The notes under the pieces: model-generated | The model's input: the letters and a program-made list of their open reading frames with translations, nothing else | Databases searched by the model: none | What the model was told of the DNA's origin: nothing | Assembly: GCF_003286125.1 (NCBI RefSeq) | Contig: NZ_QMED01000020.1 | Coordinates: forward strand, 29,626-93,625 | Reading direction: 5' to 3' | DNA from: Algibacillus agarilyticus | Lineage (GTDB): Bacteria > Pseudomonadota > Gammaproteobacteria > Enterobacterales > Alteromonadaceae | Length of the DNA stretch: 64,000 bases | Program-made: the position numbers and the translations under genes | Shown: one piece after another, positions 7,746 through 16,374 of the stretch | How the letters are laid out: every line of letters begins with the position of its first letter | Numbering within the stretch: position 1 is the first letter of the stretch

Positions 7746-9830
7746 ATGAAAAATTTTAACAAAACACTTTTAGTGAGTGCAATTGTAGCTGGCTTAGCAG
7801 GTTGTACTGATGATTATAAACCCGAAGATACAAGTTTTAACAATGCCCCAGTTCATGGTGGTGATATTGAAGTGACTTTAAGCGAGAAAGATGCGGGGAC
7901 TTATTTACATTTATTAGGCTCAATTAAAGGTGAGTACGGTGAAGGTAATACAGGTGAAGGCGTGGTTATAGATTATGAAAGCGATCCCGTTTTCATACAA
8001 AATGTGACAACTAAAATCACTGATAGCACACTAGGTGAATTATCTGAAACGGTTGGCCATAAATTAGTTTCAGGTGTTCAAGTGGGTGTCGCACCGATGA
8101 TGCTCATGGATGAGTTAGATTCAGGTCAAACACGCACCATTGAATATAATTATGAAATTAGTGATGGAAAGAAGTCGACATCACGTAAAATGACAATAAA
8201 TATAGAAGGTGAAGATTTCGCCCCTGTTTTTGTTGATTCAAAAACATCTCATAGAACAAGCCAAAGTTCAGTTGTGGTTGATTTATTAGAAGGTGTTGTT
8301 GACGAAGATGGCGAAACGCTTTTTATCACTGATGTTACGGTTGATAGTGACAAAGCGATTTATACAATGAGTGGCTCAACGCTGACCCTTGATGTTGATG
8401 CAACAACGGCAGGTTTAGCAGTTGGGGCGGAAGAAACCTATGTATTTACCTATAAAGTTAATGACCATAATAATGCTTTAACACGGACTTCGACATTTAT
8501 ATTACGCAATGTATTAACCGAACCACGTGCGCCAGAAGTTGTTAAAAACTATGAAGCTGTAGTCAATACAAATGATTCTATTCAGTATGTTGACCTTTCT
8601 GGTGTTGATTACATCATCGATTGGAATGGCGATACAATTAATATTGATTTATCAAATATTTCTGCCGTTGGTGACGCGCCAGCCCTTAAATTTAATAAAT
8701 CTTCAGGTGCAACACTTGCGGTTGACCCGATTGATTTTTCGAGTTATTTAACCGCGGGCGAGACAAAAACTTTTACTTATACGTACCCAGTCGATGATGG
8801 TGCAGCAGCAACCGAAGGACAAGGCGGCCATAATGTTGATGTTAACTTTAGTGTAACCGTAACTAAAGCAACACCGGTTAACTTAATTGCTAACGGCGGT
8901 TTTGAAACAGGAGATTTAACAGGCTGGACAGTTAACGATGATACCCTTATTAATGTGCAAGCGGTAGGCGACGCGTTTGAAGGCGGTCACATGCTTGTTT
9001 CTACAGCGGCCGATAGCACAGCAAGCACTTCTTTCAATGTAGAAGCGAATGCAGGCTACTACGTAAGACAAACAGATAGAAGTACATTGGCAGCCGGTGT
9101 TTGGGCGGGTAGTTATTCAGCTGTTTTAGATGATAAAGCACGCCCATTTAATTTTCATCCTTCATATAATGCTGACAATATAGCCCAACCTTGGAGTGAT
9201 TATAAGTATCAAGCGTCTTCATTCACTGCAACAGAGAATGGTTCTAAAACGATCACTTATACTGTGAGTGCAATTGAATTAGATAGTGTGTTTGCTTACA
9301 AATATTCAACAGATCCTGCGAATAACTTAGTGATGCAAGCCGGTCAAAATAGTGTTGATTTTGAAGATGGTACTGTGGGTAGCTGGAGTGGCAGTTTTGC
9401 CGTTACAACGGATGCTGATCAAATATTATCGGGTACAACCAGTGCGGTTGTTTCTGCATGGGGCGGCACTTTAGCATTACCAGCTGGTACACTTAAAAAT
9501 GATAAAAAATACTTATTAGCGTTTGATGCGCGTCATTCAGCATTTGATGGCGACGGTCAGAGCCCAATTCGTGTTGATATCGAAACGGCAGACGGCGCAA
9601 GCTCAGTTTTAGGTTCGCCTATCAGTACTAAAGCTTTTCCAAGAGGTCGTAATATTATTAAAGTTGGTTTAGGTGAAACATTCCGTGAAGAACGTTTTAT
9701 TGATACAGCTAAATTTAATGACGTAGCTGATTGGGATACTAAAGCAGTTAGAATTAATATTAGCCCAAGCTCATGGACTGGTAAGGGTGAGTTAATCATC
9801 GACAACGTGATGTTGGTTGAAGTTGAATAG
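7746..9830 (+). CDS. surface/periplasmic lipoprotein with cadherin-like and carbohydrate-binding-like domains
   Basis: 694 residues from ATG 7746; a longer frame from 7689 lacks a signal. The lipoprotein signal is MKNFNKTLLVSAIVAGLAGC, with lipobox LAGC. Residues about 40-375 contain successive Ig/cadherin-like beta repeats (DFAPVFVDS, EDGETLFITDV, DWNGDTINIDL). From about residue 380 a jelly-roll module starts with NLIANGGFETGDLTGWTV, the typical opening of CBM4/9-like galactose-binding folds. A second begins at about residue 535 (VDFEDGTVGSWSGSF). No catalytic motif is visible. It directly follows the receptor gene, so a role in glycan capture for the receptor, like a SusD-type partner but of different fold, is inferred. 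A terminator follows at 9855. Confidence 0.75.
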   Translation: MKNFNKTLLVSAIVAGLAGCTDDYKPEDTSFNNAPVHGGDIEVTLSEKDAGTYLHLLGSIKGEYGEGNTGEGVVIDYESDPVFIQNVTTKITDSTLGELSETVGHKLVSGVQVGVAPMMLMDELDSGQTRTIEYNYEISDGKKSTSRKMTINIEGEDFAPVFVDSKTSHRTSQSSVVVDLLEGVVDEDGETLFITDVTVDSDKAIYTMSGSTLTLDVDATTAGLAVGAEETYVFTYKVNDHNNALTRTSTFILRNVLTEPRAPEVVKNYEAVVNTNDSIQYVDLSGVDYIIDWNGDTINIDLSNISAVGDAPALKFNKSSGATLAVDPIDFSSYLTAGETKTFTYTYPVDDGAAATEGQGGHNVDVNFSVTVTKATPVNLIANGGFETGDLTGWTVNDDTLINVQAVGDAFEGGHMLVSTAADSTASTSFNVEANAGYYVRQTDRSTLAAGVWAGSYSAVLDDKARPFNFHPSYNADNIAQPWSDYKYQASSFTATENGSKTITYTVSAIELDSVFAYKYSTDPANNLVMQAGQNSVDFEDGTVGSWSGSFAVTTDADQILSGTTSAVVSAWGGTLALPAGTLKNDKKYLLAFDARHSAFDGDGQSPIRVDIETADGASSVLGSPISTKAFPRGRNIIKVGLGETFREERFIDTAKFNDVADWDTKAVRINISPSSWTGKGELIIDNVMLVEVE

Positions 9831-9854
9831 TTAACTTTAACTAAATAAAACTTA

Positions 9855-9887
9855 AAAGCCTCATAAACATATGGGGCTTTTTTATTT
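9855..9887 (+). terminator. rho-independent terminator after the receptor-lipoprotein operon
   Basis: AAAGCCTCAT and ATGGGGCTTT pair over 10 bp with one G-T wobble and a 6-base loop, followed by TTTATTTT. It separates the receptor operon from the halogenase gene. Confidence 0.8.
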
Positions 9888-9964
9888 TAAAGTTTTAGTA
9901 TATATGATTGATTTATATCATATTTATCACATACTTAATTTGTCCTGTTTTAGTGGAATAGTAT

Positions 9965-11515
9965 ATGAGTAAATTAATTAAAGACATTGTTATTATTGGC
10001 GGGGGAACTGCTGGCTGGTTAACTGCCGGTATTTTATCTTCTAAACTAAAATCTCGAGTTCAAAGTGGTGAATTGAGTATTACGTTGTGCGAATCACCGA
10101 ATATTCCAATTGTAGGCGTAGGGGAAGGCACATGGCCCACAATGCCTGAAACGTTGCGCAGTTTGGGTATTTCGGAAACTGATTTTATTCGAGAGTGTGA
10201 CGTTTCTTTTAAGCAAGGTTCGAAATTTGTTGGTTGGGGCAATGAGCAATCATCGGGTTCATATGTTCATCCATTTGATCTTCCTGAATTTGGCCTTGAT
10301 GGATTTTTAGCCCATCAATGGAACTCAAATTTATACCCGCACTCTTTTGCTCAAACATTTACAACACAAGAAAATTTAGGTGATGCAGGCTTGGCACCTA
10401 AAACTATTTCAACGGCTGAATATGCCAAATATGCCAATTATGGTTATCACCTCAATGCCACAAAATTTTCAACTTTTTTACAAAAACACTGCGTTAAACA
10501 TCTAAATATTAAACATATTTTAGCTGAAGTTGAAGACGTTAAATTAGCGACATCGGGGCAAATAACGTCTGTTTATTTAGCTGGAAAAGGGGATCTAACC
10601 GGTGATTTATTTATAGATTGCACCGGATTTAAATCGTTACTATTAGGCGAGTCTCTCGGCGTTAAATTTAAAAAAGTTGATGACATCTTATTTGCAGATA
10701 CGGCTTTGGCGACTCATGTAGATTATACAAATAACCAATCACCTATTGCCTCATTTACTCTTTCCACCGCACAACGAGCTGGGTGGATATGGGATATTGG
10801 TTTGCCGTGTCGGCGGGGTGTCGGCTATGTCTATTCAAGTCAGTACACCGATCATCAAACGGCGACACAGGACCTTCACCAATATATAAAATCTAGCAGT
10901 TCAAATGTAAAAAATATTGAAACTCGAGAAATAAAGTTTACCGCTGGGCACCGTGAATTGTTTTGGAAAGAAAATTGTGTTGCCGTCGGTTTATCTGCCG
11001 GTTTTTTAGAGCCGTTAGAAGCCTCTGCGATTGTGCTAGTTGAATTATCTGCTGCCATGATTGCTGAACAATTACCGAATACACATGACGAATTACCGAT
11101 TAGAGCAAAGCGATTTAATCAAAAATTTAATTATCATTGGTCGCGAGCGATTGAATTTTTGAAACTTCATTATTTAGTCAGCGAACGCAGCACTTCATTT
11201 TGGCAAGATAACCGGGCTGAGGCTTCTGTCCCAGAACGTCTAAAAGAGTTAATGCAACTTTGGCAATATGATGTACCTAAATACTCTGACTTTGAACAAG
11301 GTGGAGAGTTATTCCAAGCGGCAAGTTACCAATTTGTATTATACGGTAGCGCTTTTCGAAGCCGGCCTACCTATCAGCTTGACCCTAGACTCGATCAACT
11401 TATAGATAAACAAATTAAAGATAATCAGGCTAAAACGGCTCAACTGCTTAACGGGTTACCCACAAATAGAGAATTAATAAATAAAATTATGGAATTTGGT
11501 TTAGCTAAAATTTAA
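9965..11515 (+). CDS. flavin-dependent tryptophan halogenase-family protein
   Basis: 516 residues, the usual length for the family. The FAD-binding GGGTAGW motif is at residues 12-18, followed by GVGEGTWPT, which is standard in this family. A conserved Lys, equivalent to the catalytic K79 of PrnA, is seen as K83 in VSFKQGSKF. The WxWxIP signature appears as GWIWDIGLP near residue 273. Near the C-terminal third, SAGFLEPLEASA matches the conserved FLEPLE segment. Whether it halogenates anything is unknown. In marine Alteromonadales and Caulobacterales such genes recur beside TonB-dependent receptors and SapC, without an established substrate. It forms an operon with the sapC gene 8 to 14 bases downstream. 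Confidence 0.88.
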   Translation: MSKLIKDIVIIGGGTAGWLTAGILSSKLKSRVQSGELSITLCESPNIPIVGVGEGTWPTMPETLRSLGISETDFIRECDVSFKQGSKFVGWGNEQSSGSYVHPFDLPEFGLDGFLAHQWNSNLYPHSFAQTFTTQENLGDAGLAPKTISTAEYAKYANYGYHLNATKFSTFLQKHCVKHLNIKHILAEVEDVKLATSGQITSVYLAGKGDLTGDLFIDCTGFKSLLLGESLGVKFKKVDDILFADTALATHVDYTNNQSPIASFTLSTAQRAGWIWDIGLPCRRGVGYVYSSQYTDHQTATQDLHQYIKSSSSNVKNIETREIKFTAGHRELFWKENCVAVGLSAGFLEPLEASAIVLVELSAAMIAEQLPNTHDELPIRAKRFNQKFNYHWSRAIEFLKLHYLVSERSTSFWQDNRAEASVPERLKELMQLWQYDVPKYSDFEQGGELFQAASYQFVLYGSAFRSRPTYQLDPRLDQLIDKQIKDNQAKTAQLLNGLPTNRELINKIMEFGLAKI

Positions 11516-11529
11516 TAAAAGAGATGAAT

Positions 11530-12243
11530 ATGAAAATTGAAACGGTAGAAATAGTAGATATAAATAAACACCGAAATCTTAAAGTAGATGTGACCAATTA
11601 TGATGTTGCTCACAATCGAATTAATGCGGCTTATGTTACTGTTATTGAATTGAGCACATTAGTTAATGAATACCCGGTGTTTATCACTAAAAATCCACGA
11701 GATGGGCAATTTCAATTGAGTGCGATAATGGGGTTCAAATCGGGTGAAAACCTGTTTTTGCAAAATGGAAAGTGGAACGCACGTTTTATACCAACAGATA
11801 TATTAAGAAGACCTTTTCAGGCGGCACTTGCGGGTGAGGGCGAGAATACAACATCTCGAATAGCGCTGGATATTGCAAGTGAACTCGTGCAAACAGAAAA
11901 AGGTGAAGCGTTGTTTGAAGATGACGGAAAACCGAGTGCTTACCTTAATCGAATTAATCAAAATTTCGCTCAGCTATATGCTGGGACTCAACAATCTAAG
12001 GCTATTTTACAAAAAGCCAACGAATTGAATTTAATAGAACCTGTCAGTATCGATTTCGAACTTAAAGGTCAATCCACTCCCGGTTTAAATGGCTTGTATT
12101 CGATTAATCGAAAAACCTTAGGTGAATTAAGCGGTCAAGATCTTGAAGAGTGCCACCAGTCAGGTTGCTTGCAAGTGTGTTATGCACTACTCAGCTCGGT
12201 TATTCATTTAGATAAATTAGTCAATTGGGTAAACGAGCAATAA
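11530..12243 (+). CDS. sapC: SapC family protein
   Basis: 237 residues matching the SapC family. Family features seen include INAAYVTVIELSTLVNEYPV near the N-terminus, FIPTDILRRPF in the middle, and the C-terminal HLDKLVNWV. The start at 11530 leaves 6 bases after AAGAG; an ATG at 11524 in the same frame is the alternative. SapC was first named from Campylobacter S-layer genes, but in marine PUL-like loci its job is unknown. It sits in the usual order receptor, lipoprotein, halogenase, SapC, which supports the family call. It is cytoplasmic by absence of a signal. Confidence 0.85.
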   Translation: MKIETVEIVDINKHRNLKVDVTNYDVAHNRINAAYVTVIELSTLVNEYPVFITKNPRDGQFQLSAIMGFKSGENLFLQNGKWNARFIPTDILRRPFQAALAGEGENTTSRIALDIASELVQTEKGEALFEDDGKPSAYLNRINQNFAQLYAGTQQSKAILQKANELNLIEPVSIDFELKGQSTPGLNGLYSINRKTLGELSGQDLEECHQSGCLQVCYALLSSVIHLDKLVNWVNEQ

Positions 12244-12307
12244 AAAATAGACTTTAACCGTTTTTTTATTGCTTGCAATGCGATTCTGTTCTATATTTTA
12301 TTTGTAA

Positions 12308-12319
12308 ATTGTTTACAAT
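12308..12319. promoter_or_regulatory. GntR operator upstream of the first GH50 agarase
   Basis: ATTGTTTACAAT fits ATTGT-NN-ACAAT exactly, 73 bases before the agarase start at 12392. Confidence 0.65.
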
Positions 12320-12391
12320 GTTAATCGATTGTAGAAAGATACATATATCAATGCTTTCTAAATGATAACAACGCTCAAAAAGGTTTATATA

Positions 12392-14797
12392 ATGCAAATT
12401 ATTCATAATAGTAAAAGAGAGTTTAAAATACAGACCCTGCTCGCAGCTACACTTTCTGCTTTAGCCTTAACGGCTTGCCAAGGTGTTAATAATGAATCAA
12501 CGGTTGAAAACACAGCGGCTGATGCAACAGATAACGAAGTTTCTATCTATAATTTTGAAACGGCAACCATTCCAACAACCGTCAAGTTTATAAATTCAAC
12601 CGGTGAATTGGTTACAAGTTCAAAAGGTGTAACAGAAGGTAAACAAGCTTTACGTGTTAAAATGAACTCTAAAGCCCATGAGTACGCTGCGATAGATTTC
12701 AAACCTGAAAATCCATGGGACTGGAGCAATTTAGACGATTTTAGTATTGCATTTGATATAGCCAATGAAGGTGAGCATTCAACTCAGTTATTCTTAAACG
12801 TTTTTGATCATAATGGTAAGGTTTATACCCGCAGTGTATCGGTACCTGTTGGCGGCTCAAAAACCTATTATTCAAAATTAGAAGGGCATGATTTAGGTAG
12901 CCCAGGTGGTGATGACAAAGTTGAACTGAATTTAAGTTCAGGATTACGCTCAAACCCGGCAACCTGGGACTCAGATGACACTCAGTTTGTCTGGATGTGG
13001 GGAGCAAAACACCTTGATACAAAAGGTATTGCTAAAGTATCGCTAAGTGTGCAATTTAATTTGCATAATAAAGAAGTCACGCTTGATAACATTCGCTTAA
13101 TGCCACACCCCAAAATGAATGAAGAATATTTAACCCATATTGTTGATAAATTTGGTCAAAGCACAAAACTAGATTTTGAAGAAAAGATCCACTCAGAAGC
13201 TGAATTGATTGCTCAGCGAGATCGAGAAGCCAAAGAGCTCAATGGTGGCAAGCCAATGGATGACCGTTCAAAATACAGCGGTTGGAAAAATGGTCCCAAA
13301 TTAAAAGCAACCGGTTATTTTCGTACCGAAAAAGTAGGTGATAAATGGTCATTAGTTGATCCAGAAGGGTATTTATACTTTGCCACGGGTATCGATATTA
13401 TTCGCTTAGCAAATTCAACCACATTAACGGGTTATGATTTTGATCAAACAGCAATCAATCAACGTTCAAGCGATGAATTAGTCCCTGAAGATTCACAAGG
13501 TTTAAACACCGCCCCTAGAGCCGCGCATCCTACCCGTCATTTAGTATCAAAAACGCGTGCGGATATGTTTGAATGGTTACCAAAAGATTATAACGATCCA
13601 CTAGCTAACCACTATGGGTATCGACGTTCGGCGCATTCAGGGCCTTTACAACGTGGTGAAGTTTATAGTTTTTACAGTGCTAATCTTGAGCGTAAATACG
13701 GAGAAACAACGCCATTTTCATTTATGAAAGATTGGCAAGAAACCACCGTCAATCGTATGCTTAATTGGGGCTTTACGTCTTTAGGTAATTGGACTGACCC
13801 AATGTATTACGCGAATAACCGTATTCCTTATTTTGCTAATGGTTGGATTAACGGGGATTATAAAACGGTTTCGAGTGGTAATGATTTTTGGGGAGGATTA
13901 CCTGATGTATTTGACCCATTATTTGAAGAACGCGCCTTAGCAACAGCAAAACAAGTTGCTAGTGAAGTTAAAAATAACCCTTGGTGTGTAGGGGTGTTTA
14001 TTGATAACGAAAAGAGCTGGGGCCGTCCAGAATCTAAATCAACTGAATACGGTATTGTTATTCATACCTTAACACGTGATGGCGCGGATGTACCGACCAA
14101 GAATATGTTCACACAACGTATGAAAGCTAAGTACAAAAAGATTGAAAAACTTAACGCGGTTTGGGGAACCTCAATTGCGTCTTGGGATGCATTCCAAAAA
14201 GGTGGTTTTGATTCTAAAATTGTTAATGACGAGCAAGCCGCTGACTATGGCTTCCTTTTAGGTGAATACGCGTCTGAATACTTCCGCATTGTTGATGGCG
14301 CACTAAATAAATATATGCCAAACCATATGTATTTAGGTGTTCGTTTTGCTGATTGGGGTATGCCTAAAGAAGTGGTACAAGCTTCAGCTAAATATGCCGA
14401 TGTTGTTAGCTTTAACTTATATAAAGAAGGTTTAACAAAGAACAAATGGAAGTTCTTAGAAAAGCTTGATATGCCGACCATTATCGGTGAATTCCATATG
14501 GGTACAACTGCATCTGGATTCTTCCACCCGGGGCTTGTACATGCAGCGAATCAAGAAGATCGCGCAAAAATGTATAAAGATTATATGCATTCGATCATTG
14601 ATAATGACTACTTTATTGGCGCTCATTGGTTCCAATATTTAGATTCACCTATTACAGGTCGAGCATATGATGGTGAAAACTACAATGTTGGTTTTGTATC
14701 TGTAACCGATGTACCATATAACGCGATGGTTAAACGTGCCAAAGAAGTTCACGAAGACGTTTATACACGACGCTTTGGTGACTTAGAGAAAAAATAA
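12392..14797 (+). CDS. GH50 family beta-agarase, lipoprotein
   Basis: 801 residues from ATG 12392, which has AAAGG about 9 bases upstream; an in-frame ATG at 12362 is less well placed. The lipoprotein signal ends with lipobox LTAC. An N-terminal beta-sandwich (about residues 45-235, with WDWSNLDDFSIAFDI) resembles the non-catalytic domain of GH50 enzymes. The GH50 barrel begins at KLKATGYFRTEK and runs to the end. The two catalytic glutamates expected from Aga50D of Saccharophagus are present: acid/base E540 in FIDNEKSWG and nucleophile E700 in IIGEFHMG. GH50 enzymes act on beta-1,4 bonds of agarose, often exo-wise, giving neoagarobiose. An operator-like site lies upstream and a strong terminator downstream. 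A second GH50 gene at 29230-31563 is its paralogue. Confidence 0.92.
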   Translation: MQIIHNSKREFKIQTLLAATLSALALTACQGVNNESTVENTAADATDNEVSIYNFETATIPTTVKFINSTGELVTSSKGVTEGKQALRVKMNSKAHEYAAIDFKPENPWDWSNLDDFSIAFDIANEGEHSTQLFLNVFDHNGKVYTRSVSVPVGGSKTYYSKLEGHDLGSPGGDDKVELNLSSGLRSNPATWDSDDTQFVWMWGAKHLDTKGIAKVSLSVQFNLHNKEVTLDNIRLMPHPKMNEEYLTHIVDKFGQSTKLDFEEKIHSEAELIAQRDREAKELNGGKPMDDRSKYSGWKNGPKLKATGYFRTEKVGDKWSLVDPEGYLYFATGIDIIRLANSTTLTGYDFDQTAINQRSSDELVPEDSQGLNTAPRAAHPTRHLVSKTRADMFEWLPKDYNDPLANHYGYRRSAHSGPLQRGEVYSFYSANLERKYGETTPFSFMKDWQETTVNRMLNWGFTSLGNWTDPMYYANNRIPYFANGWINGDYKTVSSGNDFWGGLPDVFDPLFEERALATAKQVASEVKNNPWCVGVFIDNEKSWGRPESKSTEYGIVIHTLTRDGADVPTKNMFTQRMKAKYKKIEKLNAVWGTSIASWDAFQKGGFDSKIVNDEQAADYGFLLGEYASEYFRIVDGALNKYMPNHMYLGVRFADWGMPKEVVQASAKYADVVSFNLYKEGLTKNKWKFLEKLDMPTIIGEFHMGTTASGFFHPGLVHAANQEDRAKMYKDYMHSIIDNDYFIGAHWFQYLDSPITGRAYDGENYNVGFVSVTDVPYNAMVKRAKEVHEDVYTRRFGDLEKK

Positions 14798-14846
14798 AAC
14801 GGTTTATAATGCTTTAATTAAAAAATAAATTATAAAGTTGTTTTAT

Positions 14847-14887
14847 AAAAATCGCTTTTCATTAATTTGAAAAGCGATTTTTTATTG
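14847..14887 (+). terminator. rho-independent terminator after the first agarase
   Basis: AAAATCGCTTTTC pairs with GAAAAGCGATTTT around an 8-base loop, and TTTTTATT follows. The gap 14798-15309 otherwise holds repeat copy B and the minus-strand terminator at 15231. Confidence 0.88.
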
Positions 14888-14945
14888 TCTGTGGTTTAGG
14901 TAAAGTTGTTCAGACTAGAATCGACATTCCGCACGTGTTTGAAGT

Positions 14946-15170
14946 TATAGTCTTCTCGCTCAGGTTTTATGGTTCATTGTCAGCGCTTACTCTCGACTTT
15001 GGCTCCTGCGTCGTTCTAACACCTAAATCCATTTAGGCGGCCCCAATCACATAGTAGAGCATATGCTCATGGCGTCTCGAAGCTTGACGGCTTTGATTAC
15101 ATGGATGTAAGTACTTAGGTTTCGTCTGGAACTAGAAACCTGCCCCTAAAACCCGATCGCTTTGACTATA
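14946..15170 (+). repeat. MITE-like dispersed repeat, family 1, copy B (225 bp, longest)
   Basis: It has the same termini as copy A. This copy keeps all internal parts, each a small palindrome: CCTAAATCCATTTAGG, GAGCATATGCTC, CTTACATGGATGTAAG and GGTTTC...GAAACC. Copies A and C lack different internal blocks, so the element is modular. It is non-coding and lies between the agarase terminator and the diguanylate cyclase terminator. Confidence 0.85.
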
Positions 15171-15230
15171 TTTACGCTAAGTATAAGTAGATAACAGGTA
15201 TATATTGAGCGTGAATAGCTAAATGATAAC

Positions 15231-15264
15231 GTTAAAAAATCTAGCGACTCAAATTAAGTCGCTA
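15231..15264 (-). terminator. rho-independent terminator of the diguanylate cyclase gene
   Basis: TAGCGACT and AGTCGCTA form an 8-bp stem with a 7-base loop. On the minus strand it is followed by GATTTTTTAAC. Confidence 0.75.
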
Positions 15265-15309
15265 AAGGGGGGAGTTGATTAATGTCGTGGTTAAGTTTGA
15301 AAAGCGTTT

Positions 15310-16209
15310 TTAAGCCGACCGTGCACAGTTTCTACCGGCTCTTTTAGCTAAGTAGAGCGCTTTGTCAGCTTTATTAAATAACGCTTTAGGCTCAGTGTTT
15401 TCAAGTAACTGACTGTAACCAATTGAGACTGATACGCCCATTTTATTCATGAGTTCAGATGTATTAGTCGCTTTTTTAATTAACTTTGCTACACGGGTTG
15501 CCGCTAGTTCATTTGCGCCTTCAAGAATAATGGCAAATTCGTCACCGCCAAATCGAAAGGCTAAATCGGTTTTACGGATTGATTGCTCTAAAATTCTCGC
15601 AAAATGCATCAACACTTGATCGCCTTGCGCATGCCCCCAATTATCATTGGCTTTTTTAAAGTTATCTAAATCTAATAAAATCAACGTATAATCCGTGTTG
15701 CTCGCTCTCGCTTTATAGACTGACTTATCAAATTTTTCATCAAAAAATCCACGATTACCTAAACCGGTTAAGTGGTCATTTAATGCTTGCTTTTTCAATT
15801 CGGCAACGGCTAACGCGTTTCTGATCGGGTAAGCTAATTTAGTTTGAATTAAATTTAATATTTGCTGGTTTTCTTCATCTAACGGTTCATTACATGCATA
15901 GGTCATTAAACCTAAACGATCGTCAAATAAAGTAATTTCTGAAAGGTGACTCACAACACCCATTTTGTAATCAGGTGTTTGATAGGTTTCATCCGTCGTT
16001 TGAAAATGTATGCCGCTAATAGCTACATATTTTGCCGCTTCTTCGGCATACATCTGTAGTATGTCATTAACTAACAAGCTAGTATGCAGTCTTTCAACTA
16101 AATGATTGAAATTAGGTTCAAATTCAGTGCGAAGTGCTGCTACACTTGAAGTAGGCAAGTGCATTACATTGTCTGTACAATTCAAATTGAAATGGTTGCT
16201 GTTTTCCAC
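15310..16209 (-). CDS. diguanylate cyclase (GGDEF domain)
   Basis: 299 residues. The C-terminal GGDEF domain (about residues 133-299) opens with LNDHLTGLGNR and carries an intact active-site GGDEF at 221-225 within FRFGGDEFAIIL. An RxxD inhibitory site (RKTD) lies five residues before GGDEF, so product feedback is likely. The N-terminal 130 residues are a soluble, GAF-like sensor region with no membrane segment. It makes cyclic di-GMP from two GTP in the cytoplasm. It is divergent from the Kef-type antiporter gene, with no operon partners. Confidence 0.92.
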   Translation of the reverse strand: MENSNHFNLNCTDNVMHLPTSSVAALRTEFEPNFNHLVERLHTSLLVNDILQMYAEEAAKYVAISGIHFQTTDETYQTPDYKMGVVSHLSEITLFDDRLGLMTYACNEPLDEENQQILNLIQTKLAYPIRNALAVAELKKQALNDHLTGLGNRGFFDEKFDKSVYKARASNTDYTLILLDLDNFKKANDNWGHAQGDQVLMHFARILEQSIRKTDLAFRFGGDEFAIILEGANELAATRVAKLIKKATNTSELMNKMGVSVSIGYSQLLENTEPKALFNKADKALYLAKRAGRNCARSA

Positions 16210-16374
16210 ATTGTCACCTTTTCGTTTAACTATTGAACTTTACAAAGCTAGAATCGTACCAATATTAAAAAAACCAATTAAAACAATATTTTAATGTGTA
16301 ATGTGTTTTATTATTGACGCTGACTCGATAGTGTTTTAACCACTGTCAAAATTTTAATTAAAAAATAAGAATGT

